From the NCBI GenBank assembly GCA_025267735.1, contig CM046299.1:38020887-38084886 (forward strand): 64,000 bases of DNA, written 5' to 3'. The DNA is from Mactra quadrangularis (lineage: Eukaryota > Mollusca > Bivalvia > Venerida > Mactridae). Both the position numbers and the translations under genes were made by a program. Under the pieces are notes generated by a model. The model did not search any database and was not told the origin of the DNA. It was given only the letters and a program-made list of their open reading frames with translations. The stretch's first letter is position 1; every line of letters begins with the position of its first letter. This document shows positions 21,834-32,770 of this stretch, piece after piece.

Positions 21834-23839
21834 TTATTCGTAATCAGATAAATAATCAACAACACACGGCTTTCTACTGATGTGTTCATCAATGTCACTG
21901 TCTGTATCAAAGCCTTCACTATTACTATTGTCATCATCAATTTCATTTTCAAAAAACTGAATAATTCTATCGTATACTTTGGAGGTGTTTGTGTCACAAC
22001 AGTTACGACCTTCCTGTACAATTGTCTCATCTGTAAATGGCTTGAGCAGCAATTTTCTGCGACATGTAGTTGCGTTTACAAAATCCTTCATATTTTTTGT
22101 TATTTTTTTGCTAGACAAACACTGTTTATATTTCATAATTATAGAGTGGCATTTGTCATCTGCTTGTCTCCCTGCTCGGCCTGTTTCTTGGAGAAAGTCA
22201 TCAAGGTCATTACAAGACCCATAATGTATCACTGAGTCCACTCCTTTTACGTTAAGGCCCATACTAAAGGAAGTAGAACACAAAATAACGCGAGTATGCC
22301 CTGTTGGATCCTGGTATGAATTTGTGATTGATTTTTTAACTTCATCATCTGTATTGAGGTGAAACATGTCAATCTATTTCTATCATCATTTATTTTGTTT
22401 TGCTCATCTAAATATCCTCGTTTTCCCAGTGATGTTTCGAGATGCTCATAAACGTCAGCAATATGATCTATTTTCAGAAAAAAGATAATCATTCTTGGGG
22501 TATTTACGCCTTCTTTACAAATCAGATCCACAAGCCAATCAAAGTCTTTTGTAATGTCTCCTCTGCTTCGTTTTAATTTAATATTAGTTTTATTTGGATA
22601 AATAATCAATTCAAACACATTCTCATTCATACAAAGATCATTCTTTATCATATTTCTAAGGTGGTAGAGGCTGTCGCAGTTAAAGCATGACGGGAATCTT
22701 TGGGCCAGCTAGAGATCTCAATTCACCAAGAGCTCCATACATTGGTCGGTATGCTTGCGCATTCTTTCCAGGGCCTGCTTTGCCACTGAAATGTATAATA
22801 TACTGTCTTAAAGGCTAAAACTAAAATTGTTTTTCGTGCATTTAAGTTTTATAGAGGTCATCATTTTAAAAGAAATATAAGTTTATTGAAACAATACTAG
22901 CAGGCGTGTATCTGCCATTACGCACTTTACGCACGTGCATAACCTCGATTCCAGAAATTAAAAATCTGAAAGTGCCAAAAACGCTGAAAAATTGGATGCC
23001 TTTCCTTTACGGGTTGCTTTTTATTTGCCCGTATAAGACTGCCGATTTCATGAAAATAGGATGGAACGAATGGTTTTTCTGTTGTCTAATTAGCATACAA
23101 CCGGTGGTCAAAGTATCACAAAATGCATCTTAGCCAATGTGGTGGAAAAAACTCCAGGGAGGGGACATGCTTCCCGACCCCCTAGCATTTGTGCTTAATC
23201 TCAAAAACGGCATAGATACGTGCCGGAACAATAGTGACTGCAAGGAATGAAACTTTGACAAGATTTTTTATCAGCAAACAAATATACTTTAACAAGAATT
23301 TTATCATGTTTTAAAGATTATTTAAACATGAAATGAAAAAAATATGTATGTTACTTACAATTTTTTTATGCAGTGAGCCTCGTCAAAAAATAAGGCTTTC
23401 AAGTAACCTTTTTTGACAAATTCAATATTACATCTCTTTTCCTTTCTAACAGTGTTTCTGGGCTTGCAAAAATCAGTTCATAATATCCGTCAGAGATATT
23501 TGTAAAACTTGATTGCACTGAATCTTCATCCGTGTTTTCAAAGTCCGTGAAATACAGAGCTTTGATATTTTTCTGCTTGAGTTCTTGAACTTGTGATTTC
23601 ATCAGTGCAGCCAGTGGTGACACAACTACACATGTGCAACACTTTTCTTTGTTTTCTACGTACTGGTAGGGGAAAGGTGCCATTTGAAATACCAAGCTTT
23701 TGCCACTGCCAGTTGGTGAGCAGAAAAGAACATCTCCCCCAGATATATATTGTTCTATAACAGATTTTTGGTCTAATTTTAAAGCACTAATTCCATTTTT
23801 TTGCAATGCATAGTCTATTGCATAATTAAGCCTATTCAT
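21834..23839 (-). pseudogene. RecQ-type DNA helicase pseudogene, two exons
   Basis: Exon 1 (23,839-23,359) holds motif 0 (LKLDQKSVIEQYISGGD), Walker A (FCSPTGSGKSLVF), motif Ia (VVSPLAALMKSQVQ), ASPETLL and DEAHCIKK, ending at a GTAAGT donor. Exon 2 (22,785-21,834), after a TTTCAG acceptor, holds AYRPMYGALGELRSL, TATAS, CSTSFSMGLNVKG, LQETGRAGRQ and a zinc-subdomain remnant (TCRRKLLLKPF and NCCD), then an acidic tail. RecQ enzymes are ATP-dependent 3'-5' unwinding helicases. The frame is broken four times, each by loss of one base: about 23,405 (A run), 22,695, 22,660 and 22,365. The intron rules out a processed copy. No RQC or HRDC domain is visible. The divergent motifs suggest one of the multicopy invertebrate RecQ-like genes rather than the cellular BLM/WRN orthologue (inference). 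Confidence 0.85.
22786..23358 (-). other. intron of the helicase pseudogene, possibly with a TIR insertion
   Basis: The 573-bp intron has GTAAGT and TTTCAG borders. Within it, GGCGTGTATCTGCC (22,902-22,915) and, reversed, GGCACGTATCTATGCC (about 23,206-23,221) face each other about 300 bp apart. This could be the TIR pair of a small DNA element; weak. Confidence 0.5.
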
Positions 23840-24044
23840 TCTTGAGTTCTTATGATATCAACAGCAAGAATGTGAAACAAATTGTGTGATGGTCAAGAAA
23901 AACTGAGAGATAATGATCTAAATTCACCACATGGTATCAATGGGCTTATAAACATCAGGCAATAAACCACTTAGCACCTTGCGGTCAATTCTTGACAGTG
24001 ATTGATAACCAACCTAAAATCAGGTTGGTTCTCCAACGCTTTAG

Positions 24045-24131
24045 TCCAGGCGATGAAGTTCAGATAGAGATGTAGACTGGCTAAAGATAATTAGTTGGAG
24101 AATTATTGAAAATAAAATACTTCATCGCCTG
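24045..24131. repeat. imperfect hairpin CCAGGCGATGAAGT / ACTTCATCGCCTGG
   Basis: A 14-bp perfect arm pair around 24,046-24,059 and 24,119-24,132 encloses a second inverted pair (GGTTCTCCAAC upstream, GTTGGAGAA inside). The base of the structure abuts the TIR element at 24,144. Confidence 0.6.
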
Positions 24132-24143
24132 GAATCCAGGCTA

Positions 24144-24366
24144 CATTTGGAACTGCTTGGCCATTCGATGCGAATAATCTCGGACATATTTAGACGCTAT
24201 TTTGAAACTACCGGTGTTGAAGTAAACAAATATACGATCGTTTAGGCAATGAGTGATGTTTCGTTTTTAGTCCATAAATTTTGAAACATCACTCATTGCC
24301 TAAACGATCGTATATTTGTTTATTAGATTAGATTATTCGCAGCGAACGGCCGATGAATTCCGAATG
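24144..24366. mobile_element. foldback TIR element with 40-bp perfect internal hairpin
   Basis: The ends are CATTTGGAACTGCTTGGCC and (reverse complement) CATTCGGAATTCATCGGCC, both followed by a TTCG-TGCGAATAATCT block. The 40-bp arms at 24,223-24,262 and 24,283-24,322 are exact reverse complements with a 20-bp loop (GTTTTTAGTCCATAAATTTT). The left half matches the element at 38,976-39,380. No obvious TSD. Confidence 0.85.
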
Positions 24367-24420
24367 TAACGTTACGGAACGTTTTGGAACGTTTAGGGTA
24401 ATTGAACAGGCTACAGGTGT
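24361..24420. repeat. inverted repeat B (right copy)
   Basis: CGAATGTAACGTTACGGAAC, then GTTTTGGAACGTTTAGGG, then TAATTGAAC. It is the reverse complement of the left copy at 20,890-20,958. Confidence 0.8.
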
Positions 24421-24647
24421 AAAATGTACACGTACTTCCATCATCATGATAGTCTGCTTATTTTGTTCTAGAAAAAGTCGTCTGAAGATATGCCTTTTGG
24501 ATGGTATGCATACTTCATTCTTGAACATTGATTTGTCGCAAACTAGTTGAAGAGTTATATATAATTGGCAACATTAAACATGCACTGTACATGTACACAT
24601 ACTCGTAATTTTTTTGTAAGGTTTAGTAATAGGACACTAAAACATAG

Positions 24648-24720
24648 GACAGTTTGGTCACCAAATGCGTAAAAAGCAAACACGTTCTTAATTTGAGTGA
24701 ACTTCTTACTACAGTAACAC
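24648..24720 (+). repeat. direct repeat A (right copy), interrupted by an insertion
   Basis: It matches 20,625-20,705 up to CTTCTTACTACAGTAAC. The continuation seen on the left (CATTTTAGG) resumes only at about 25,199 (CATTTAGG), after the element at 24,713-25,205. Confidence 0.75.
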
Positions 24721-25205
24721 TGTAAAATATCGATGGAAAAGTGACGATTGATTTTTTTATAAAATTTACACAGTTTTATACCTGAGGAGGCCTTCAATGG
24801 CGAAACGTTGTGAATAAACAATAAAAAAATATATTAGCTATGTGTTGGTAGTGTTTTTAAATTCAATATACTATGGCACTAAAAACATGTAAGGACTTGG
24901 TGTAGGGATAAAGCGTACTGGTCACCTCACAATCTAGAGATTACATGTTCGATCCCACATAAAACCTTATGTTTCCAGTAAAGTCTATAAGTACCTTTTT
25001 ATATAAAGATATGAATAAGTAAGCCTATGTATAGCTAACATTTTACTGGTGTTTGCGACATTATGAAAAATAACAACTTGTGCGAAAATCGAACTCGGGG
25101 TATTTCGATTGACAAGTCAGTACTTTACCTCTGCATTACAAACCGTTTTTCATAAAAAATCAATCGTCACTTTTCCATCAATATTTTACAGTGTTACTCA
25201 TTTAG
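24713..25205. mobile_element. TIR element inserted in repeat A
   Basis: GTAACACTGTAAAATATCGA, then TGGAAAAGTGACGATTGATT (24,715-24,762), is repeated in reverse complement at about 25,150-25,197 with two or three mismatches, a TIR of about 48 bp. The interior has tRNA-B-box-like words (GTTCGATCCC at about 24,948; minus-strand GTTCGATTTTCGC at about 25,085), so it may have absorbed tRNA-derived repeats. A GAGG...CCTTC segment also occurs near the left end. No transposase. Confidence 0.7.
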
Positions 25206-25261
25206 GCGGCGAAAACACTGAATGAATAGTGTCGTTTAAATGAATCTTGAGGAAAACCGAT

Positions 25262-25700
25262 CATCATAGGCGGATCCAAGGGGGGGGGGGCGGACCCGGC
25301 CTACGCCCCCTTGAAAATTGCCAATGGAAAGGTTCTTTTCTATCATAAAATATGATATAAATTTATAAGAAAACAAATATATATGTCATAAAATTTCGTA
25401 CGCTACGCGTGCAGCATGGCAAATATCATAAAACAATTCCTTCTCAATATTGAAAAAAATTAACATTCAGCAGCTGTTTGAAAATGATGCTTTTTATTGC
25501 ATACTCTGGAAAAAGATAGTTGAGGCTCTGAAAATGTGCCTGAATTCCTTAGAATTAACCAAAACTACGCCGCCGGTCCCCAGGTCCCCAGGTCAGGGTT
25601 TTGCTCTGGGCCATTCGGGCCCTTACGGCCCCTTGGATCCCCATTTTGCTTGTTCATTTTACGCCCCCTCTAAGCAAAAATCCTGGACCCGCCTATGATA
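25262..25700. mobile_element. TIR element with GGCGGATCC/GGCGGGTCC ends
   Basis: ATCATAGGCGGATCCAAGGG at the left and, reverse complemented, ATCATAGGCGGGTCCAGGAT at the right bound about 435 bp containing a G run and GGGCCCTTACGGCCCCTTGG. Bases 25,490-25,570 (ATACTCTGGAAAAAGATAGT) match the fragment at 60,893-60,965. The superfamily is not determined. Confidence 0.75.
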
Positions 25701-27360
25701 ATGCATGGCTAAAGCAATTAAATCTTATTCAAGTACATGTAACATAGTTTGAATCATATCTCAATGATCTAGTTAATGTTGATAATTTTAGAATGTTTGT
25801 TACTAGTTCTGGTACCCTGTTTGACTTTCGAAACGACCAATGTTTGGTCAAAATCGGCTTTAAAAATTGTATAACTGGCTACCAGTTTAAAGTATGAAAG
25901 GAGTAGGTGCGATTCGGCCCTTTAAAATTTAGGATTTTTTAAATTACGATGTCGGTCATTATTGTTCTCACGAAAAAAGATCTATCTTCTAACTTCAAGA
26001 AAATGTTAATCAAATATACTTTCGAGTTCATTTTGACTGCTTACGGGGCCCTTGATTAGGGTCAGGTGCGGCGAATTTCGCTAATTTTGACCTCTTCTTC
26101 TGTAATTTTCAATATAAGTGCAGCCTTGCGAAGATATGAAATTTTCAGGAAATGTGTATTTTATCATATTAAACAGCTGAGCAAAATATTAAAACCTTCA
26201 TAATTTTGCACTTATATTTAATTTTTAAAAAAGTCTTTAAAAATACTCTACTGAAATCCAATGGACGCAACTTCGACTTGTTTGTACTGGCGCCCATAAC
26301 AACGGTTTTGTAACTAAATTTGTGTGTCTACGAGCCTCAGTTTAGAACAAAAGTTTTATACATATACTTTTCTATGAATTAACTATTTACATTCACAACT
26401 ATAAGGGGAAATCACTAGTAATCAGCATTAGATTCAATTAAATATATTGGGTTAAAAATAGCTCATCAACCTGAATGCATGAACTAAGATGGCAGCCTCC
26501 ATGAATATATGTCAACGAAAGTAAAATTGCTGTACTTTTTGGAAAAAAATACGAAGTAAATGGAGGGTACTGGAATCGGAGATTTTATGGAATAGCTGAC
26601 TAATATCAAAAGCTTGTTTTAGTCTGTGGAATAAGTCATGAAGCCGACATAAAAGGAGTGAATGACGTCAATACACAAGTTCAATACACGGCGACTTTGA
26701 ACGCAGATCAACATGAAATTGTGATTACACTGTCTATTTTACGTTATGCAGATTGGCTGTATGATTGACTTGTCTCTCTGTATATAAAGTAAATGGTGTT
26801 TGTCACATCGTCTAAGAACAATAATTGAACAAATGGATCCAGTGATTGTGCAAACTTTGATCAAAATTTAACTTCTACTTTTGGTGACATAAAATTCCAT
26901 GAAATCAGGTATATAATTTCAATATTTTTACACTATTTGCATCAGTGCTATAATATTGATATGACTTGTCATTGAAGCTAATTGCTGCTGTTCTGCCATA
27001 CATGTATATACAAGACATATGCAATGCTTGGGTTTGATAAAAATTACATAAATTACAAACTTGATTGACCTAATTTCATGTACAGTAAATGAAGTTTGTT
27101 AAAGGATTTTTAGAACATACATTTGTAATTACACTACAAAACATGTCAAATTGTCAATATAGGCTACATTTTGCCAAAAAGTGCATGCTATCAACTCATT
27201 AAATATAGCCCAGTTGTTACATAACTTGTACATATATTTGACGTAGTAAATTCAGCAGTGCATATTCACATAAACAACTGCCCAGGACAATTTACCAAAA
27301 CTTGCTTATACCCAACAGGGTTTTGAGATTCATGATGCGAAATTAATACAATGTATGCAA
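25701..27360. other. no gene; left part of a possible 4.7-kb inverted-end region
   Basis: AAAGGAGTAGGTGCG at 25,897-25,911 is exactly inverted at 30,574-30,588, and a related GGTCAGGTGCGGCGAATTT lies at about 26,060. No ORF of note. Whether 25.9-30.6 kb is one large element cannot be decided from one copy. Confidence 0.35.
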
Positions 27361-27363
27361 AAG

Positions 27364-27652
27364 CAGGGGCAGATTTAGGATTTTTTCTAGAGGGGGGGGG
27401 GTCCGACTTTTTCTAGGGGGGGGGGGGGTCCGAACCACAACCAGATTATACACATTTTGCGGAAAAATGCAACATATTGATAATAAAAACTACATTACCA
27501 TTAAATCTATGTTAAGCGCCGAGAAAAATTGCTTCATGTTACTTAAAAACGACTTACAGGCAAGAAATACACTTCTAGACAGGTACATTTTCCAAATTCA
27601 TGGGGGGTCCAGACGCCCCTGACCCCCCCCCCCCCCCGCTGGATCCGCCAAT
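27364..27652. mobile_element. G-rich-ended TIR element
   Basis: GGGGCAGATTTAGGATTTTT with runs of ten and twelve G on the left; on the right (reverse complement) TTGGCGGATCCAGCGGGGGG with GGTCAGGGGCGTCTGGACCC. Two GGGGGGTCCGA words sit at the left. The ends resemble those of 25,262-25,700. Confidence 0.65.
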
Positions 27653-28037
27653 GAATAGGAAGAAAAGTTGCTTGTGAATATACACACTGTAACACAAAAC
27701 CCCTAATACATACTACATGTACAGTCCTGCTTGTCTGCAAGTATGTTGCAATGAATAGCTTGTATTTGAAGCCATTGTGATCTGTCAATTTGTTTCCTTG
27801 TGATCAGGTTTCACCAACTTGTACAGCATGCTTTTAAACAATGCACTATTCATAACTGAATGAGACAAACAAGTTTGTCAAAAACGTTACAAAAATGATA
27901 AAATCTGGTACTTACAACGAGTATTTGTTTACTAATGATGTTATGTACAAGATTCAGATAAAAATCTGACTTCTATGGTTAGGAGTAAAACTATAGAAAA
28001 TTTTTGTTATGATTTGTACGTAATGATGTAAAGTTTT
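27653..28037. other. no feature seen
   Basis: Non-coding spacer up to the SINE target site. Confidence 0.5.
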
Positions 28038-28398
28038 ACTAAATATCAAAAGCCGCCCGGCTAGCTCAATCGGTAGCGCACAAGTCTACTGATCGAGGGG
28101 TCGTGGGTTCGAATCTCGGGCGGGGCATACTTTCGTGGAGTTTGGTCATGAAATAATTTCTACGGCCATTCTCCCTCCTACCACTGATTCTAAATCATGT
28201 AGGGCAGTAGTCAGTCACTGGCGAAAGTATGCGCTCAGTAGTTGGTTAACAGCTTAATCCGGAGATTTAGCCTTTCCAGGAACAGTGAGTAGGTGGGCTG
28301 ACCGCCGTGATATAACCAATAATGTGTTGCTACGGCGTTAAACCCAACAAACAAACAAACAAACAAACAAACAAACAAACAAACAAACTAAATATCAA
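28038..28398 (+). mobile_element. tRNA-derived SINE (family 1), full length with 12-bp TSD
   Basis: The element body (28,050-28,386) is flanked by the perfect duplication ACTAAATATCAA (28,038-28,049 and 28,387-28,398). A box TAGCTCAATCGGTAGCGC, B box GGGTTCGAATCTCG, central body, then TGTGTTGCTACGGCGTTAAA followed by CCC and at least ten AAAC units. The long perfect TSD and simple tail show insertion by target-primed reverse transcription. The youngest-looking copy in the window. Confidence 0.95.
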
Positions 28399-29490
28399 TG
28401 TATACTTTAAATTCTTTCCATTTGTATATGCATTTTACTGTATGTTATCCCTGATGTGGACACTTTCAATAATATAAATTAGAATACAAAATATATGGCT
28501 GATAGACCTTCTTTGTTTCACATCTAAACATGTTTAAAGCTATATGACTGACTGTATGTTGCAAATGCTCAAATATAAAAGTTTATCTGGGCTCTCATAA
28601 AAAGTCATACGAAGTTATATGTCTTAACACATGACTGCAGCTTGATAATTGCATCATAAAAATTAAACTTCTTGCATGGACTTCCTGCATGTGTTGGATA
28701 TTTTTTCATGTCACATGGTAAAATATAATAATAATTTTCACTTGCTATTTTGTACAACATTGGTGTGACAATTAAAAGGATTATGCTTCTTTTGCCGCTG
28801 TACCATGAACAATATTATGGATTGTCCAACAGTACTGGCTTCATTCAGGATTTTCATAAAAGATGACATATATGTGAGGATTCTTCATGATGAATAAACT
28901 TTATTTTGTACATTTTTGTATCATAGTTGAGCACAATGTGAGCAAGGTGATTCTGAATCCACATATTTTTTCAACCATAAAAATGAAATCTCTGTGCTCG
29001 ATTCTATTCTCAACTACCTAGATCATTTCTTGTATCAAATCCTGAATATGCTTTAATATGATAATAACAAAACTAAGAAAAAGTAATAGAAATACTGAAA
29101 TCTTTTCAGTTTTATATCATAATTTACTTTATTCCAACATGTTCATATTAAGTCATCCATTTCTTATAAAATGCAATGCAATTTGTGGAAAATATTGTTA
29201 ACACCTTGCTATACTATTAATAAGAGTTAACCTTACATGGTACACCCCAGTAGTGTCATCCTATTTTAAAAGCTTGAAATCATAATATTTTATGTAGATT
29301 TCCTGAACTGTATTGTATCTTGTTTACCTATTTGGATTGAACATTTTGAACACACATTTTGAAACATTTTCATTTTAGATATTAATACAAATTTATTTTT
29401 ATTTTGATCAATGTTTTAAAATTCCAATATGAAAGAATTGGTAAAAAAATCAGATTTCATAATTGTAGTGGTTGTATTTCAAATTATTAT
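28399..29490. other. no feature seen
   Basis: AT-rich non-coding DNA. Confidence 0.45.
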
Positions 29491-29497
29491 ATTTTCT

Positions 29498-30463
29498 GTT
29501 ACCATAGCAACCAAACCTTTCAATAGAGAAGAATAGCATTTGATTATGGTCTTCATACTGTGCACATCTTGCACACCAAATTTTTAGGACTGAATTTACT
29601 AATTCTGTTGTCATGGCAACCACTCATTAAAAATGGTATAATTAATTTGATGTAATGTTTGCATACTGATATTTTATAATTATTAAGCACTTTTGAAATC
29701 AATACTATTTTCTATTTTGGCCCATTTGCATAATACATCCTCCTCAGACAGAATTAAGTAACATGCTTGAATTTTTTAAGAACTGAGACATTTGTTGCCT
29801 TAGAAACGAACTAAGCAATGAGTAACTAAGTCAGTACCAATGTATTATTTTTGCGGTTTCAATTCCATTAAGTGGTAAATGTGATAAAATTTAGAATCAA
29901 ATTAATGTTAAAACTATTTATGTTTGAATATCATGATTTTAGTAAAAATGATAAGGTTTCCATGGTAACTAGAACCTATCTACTAACCTTTTTTTATCTG
30001 ACCTTTTTCAATTAAAGATGGGATAACCAGAAAATTAAGATCAATGCATGCATTTTGAATTTAAACTTCAAACATCACAATTCTTAGCAAGAATATGCCA
30101 TGAATTCTATTGTAAACATGTTATATGATGAGTATAGAATGCATTTATTTTGTTTCCATTGTAATGAATAATACAATAAATGAGTTCAGAGTGCTGTGTT
30201 GTTACATTTTATATAAGTACATCAACATAATGCTTGAATAAGCTTTCTTTAGAAATGCAAAAGGACTTGTTTTACAAAAAATAAATGATTTTCAATTTGT
30301 ACTATTGGTTACCATGGCAACCGAATACTAACTTCTAAAAAAAGAAATTGCTTCCATCATGTGGCAATGTGTGACTGTAAAACTAACAATTTTGAAAGTC
30401 AGTTTGAAGAGAGATCAATATTCTCAAATTATGCCATTTGTTTTGTTCTGTTGTCATGGTAAC
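29498..30463. promoter_or_regulatory. cluster of six RFX X-box-like 14-mers
   Basis: GTTACCATAGCAAC (29,498), GTTGTCATGGCAAC (29,607), GTTGCCTTAGAAAC (29,794), GTTTCCATGGTAAC (29,956), GTTACCATGGCAAC (30,308) and GTTGTCATGGTAAC (30,450) fit the imperfect palindrome GTNRCC-N2-RGYAAC bound by RFX factors, the first and fifth exactly. There is no gene within several kb. The motifs may be functional or may mark decayed units of a repeat. Confidence 0.5.
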
Positions 30464-30734
30464 AGACTTCACAGAATTGTCTTAAAAATGTAAATTCTTG
30501 ATAAATTATTCATTTCCCTATCATATGACATAATTTGAGCCACTTTGGCAACAGGGCTAAATTTGGGGGTAAACGCACCTACTCCTTTGCTCTTAGCTCG
30601 CCTTTCGAACCGAAAACTTGGTTATGAAATAATTATAGTATGAAATTGGTTATTAGTTCCAAGTTTTCAGTTTATTTTTCAACGTGAATTGATCATTCTT
30701 GTCACATAATCTTCAGAATGTTAACAAACTCTTG

Positions 30735-30845
30735 TTTTTTTTTAATTTATAAAGAGAGCTAAAATGGATCTTGTTTTTTTTAAATTTATAATGACAGCTA
30801 AAATGGATCTTGTTTTGTTTTTTTTAATTTATAAAGACGGCTTAA
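30735..30845 (+). repeat. short tandem repeat, three units of about 50 bp
   Basis: GCTAAAATGGATCTTGTTTT, then TTTTTAAATTTATAA-type sequence, occurs three times with slight length variation; a 67-codon ORF over it is incidental. Confidence 0.8.
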
Positions 30846-30990
30846 ATGAAAACAATTCAATTAGTACATTAAATAACTACAAGTATATACGAATATTTCT
30901 ATGTCGGAAAATGCCCATATTAGCCTGTGAATTGCAAATTCTCTTCCTGATTTATTTCATAAAATGACATTGTTTACCGCTTGTCTCATT

Positions 30991-31067
30991 TCGAGGGTTG
31001 AACGACAGACTATTGTAATTTCCTTTATTTTCAAATGATGATACAATAGTCTTTCGTTCAGCCCTCG
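30991..31067. repeat. 77-bp hairpin with TCGAGGGTTGAACG arms
   Basis: TCGAGGGTTGAACGACAGAC, then TATTGTA, pairs with TACAATAGTCTTTCGTTCAGCCCTCGA-type sequence on the right (two mismatches). The tip sequence matches the 16,718 hairpin while the inner stem differs. Confidence 0.8.
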
Positions 31068-32359
31068 ATTTATTGTCCTGAGGAATTGAAGCTAGCTAAT
31101 GATCAATACATACGAGACTTTTTTTGTGAATTTTCTGGAAAACGAAGGCAGTAGTTACTCTATGCGCTACATGATGTCATCATCCAATTATTTGTCTATA
31201 CGAACATTATAAAAGAACACATACAGAAGACAAATTCTTATCAATACTCGATGTTACTAGGTGCTCTGCAAAAAAACTACATAGTAAATAGTCGACACGT
31301 ATTTATAAGTGTAAGATAGCAATCTATTTTATTATAAAATAATAATTTGAATAAATATTCACAGTTAAAGTTGACATGCAAATCCTTTCAACAAAAAATG
31401 CTTGGTTACATAGATATTATTTCATTTAATTCAATCAATCCTAGATTATGGACATTTTGTAAATACTAATGTATCTAAAGGAAGTTTAACAAACAGTACC
31501 ACGAGTCATTGTCGTGTAATTACTCATCAACTGCGTCCTTTCTTATAAATGTCTTAGTGCAATTCAATCGTCTGTGTTGCAACATATATCTAGGTGTAAC
31601 TTTTGAAATGAATTGACTTCCGTGAACATTTGTCTGCTTGTTTATACAAGATTACATCAATATCGCGTATTGCTGCCAATCAAGAGGCCTGAGTAAGATT
31701 TTTAGGCGGGCAGGTACACTCCCCTCGCAGCTTAGTGAATATATTACATTCACCCGCTGCCTGATATTGACCCTTACTATGAACCTTTGAACGACCAATG
31801 AAAGTTGATCAAATTCCAATTTAGCTGAAAAACGTTATACGCATTTCCACTGGTTGAACGGGTAAACAATGCCTTATATGGTATGATCATACTAGTGACG
31901 AATGCAACCTCGTATGACGTCATATATAGCGTGGCTACACTTTGTATTTAAGTTAAATAAGTTGCTCTATGTTTACAGTTAAAGGAGCAGAGATGCACGT
32001 TCAAAAAGATCAATGTTTACTTTCATTTTTGTTAATTTTCCATTATCTAACTAATGCAAAACTGTCCAACATCTTTGCAGTTCGACATTTTGAAATTACA
32101 GGCGAAAGAAATTTTTGCATCTATTTTTAAAAACCACGTGGCAGGCATGCAATTTAAATGTTTATGTCTCTGTCTAAAAATAGAAATATCAGTTTGCACG
32201 TTGTATTTTAGCAGAGGCAGAAAGTGAACGAGTGCGAGTGAATCTTTTGAACTGATGCAATGGAGAGTAGCGGGCGGGATATACACCCCTGCATAGGCGA
32301 CAAGCACGGTTCCTTGAATGATTCTGAACCAAATACACTTCATATGTCTTTTGGTGCAG
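31068..32359. other. no feature seen
   Basis: Non-coding; 77- and 98-codon minus-strand ORFs at 32,047-32,422 overlap in different frames and show no motif. Confidence 0.45.
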
Positions 32360-32770
32360 CTTAGCTATGTTACAATCCGTTTTGTAATAAAACACCGATT
32401 TATAATAATTATTACAAAACATGCTACTACATCAGGGATTGAACATGATAACCCGTTTTGTAATAAAAAATTCAAAACATATTACAACACGGGTTATTAC
32501 AAAAATAAATTGAGTATGATAATCCGTTTTGTAATAAAATCCAGAAATGTAATGAAGTGTCTGGGTGTACATTTCAATATTAACTATAGTTTGACCTTTT
32601 CTTTTAAATCATTGTTGTTGCAAGAAAATAGTGTTTAGCAAACAATTTATGTCCAAAAATAGAAATTACCCACACTTTACTTACTTAACAAGTTCAATCC
32701 CTTTTGTAATAACCCGTTTGGTAAAACTATTACAATTCGGTTTATTATTACAAAACGGGTTGTATCTAAG
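32360..32770. mobile_element. TIR element rich in AACCCGTTTTGTAATAA words
   Basis: The left end CTTAGCTATGTTACAATCCG followed by TTTTGTAATAA faces, in reverse complement, GCTTAGATACAACCCG followed by TTTTGTAATAA. Inside, CCGTTTTGTAATAA and TTATTACAAAACGGG-like words recur at about 32,453, 32,483, 32,524, 32,699 and 32,740 in both orientations. No transposase. Confidence 0.7.

Noticed and set aside
21882..22235. 117-codon plus-strand ORF
   Set aside because: Antisense to the helicase C-terminal motifs.
28052..28125. Functional tRNA gene
   Set aside because: A and B boxes are present, but the sequence is the head of a SINE with body, tail and TSD; the same applies to 605, 57,038, 57,409 and 4,011.
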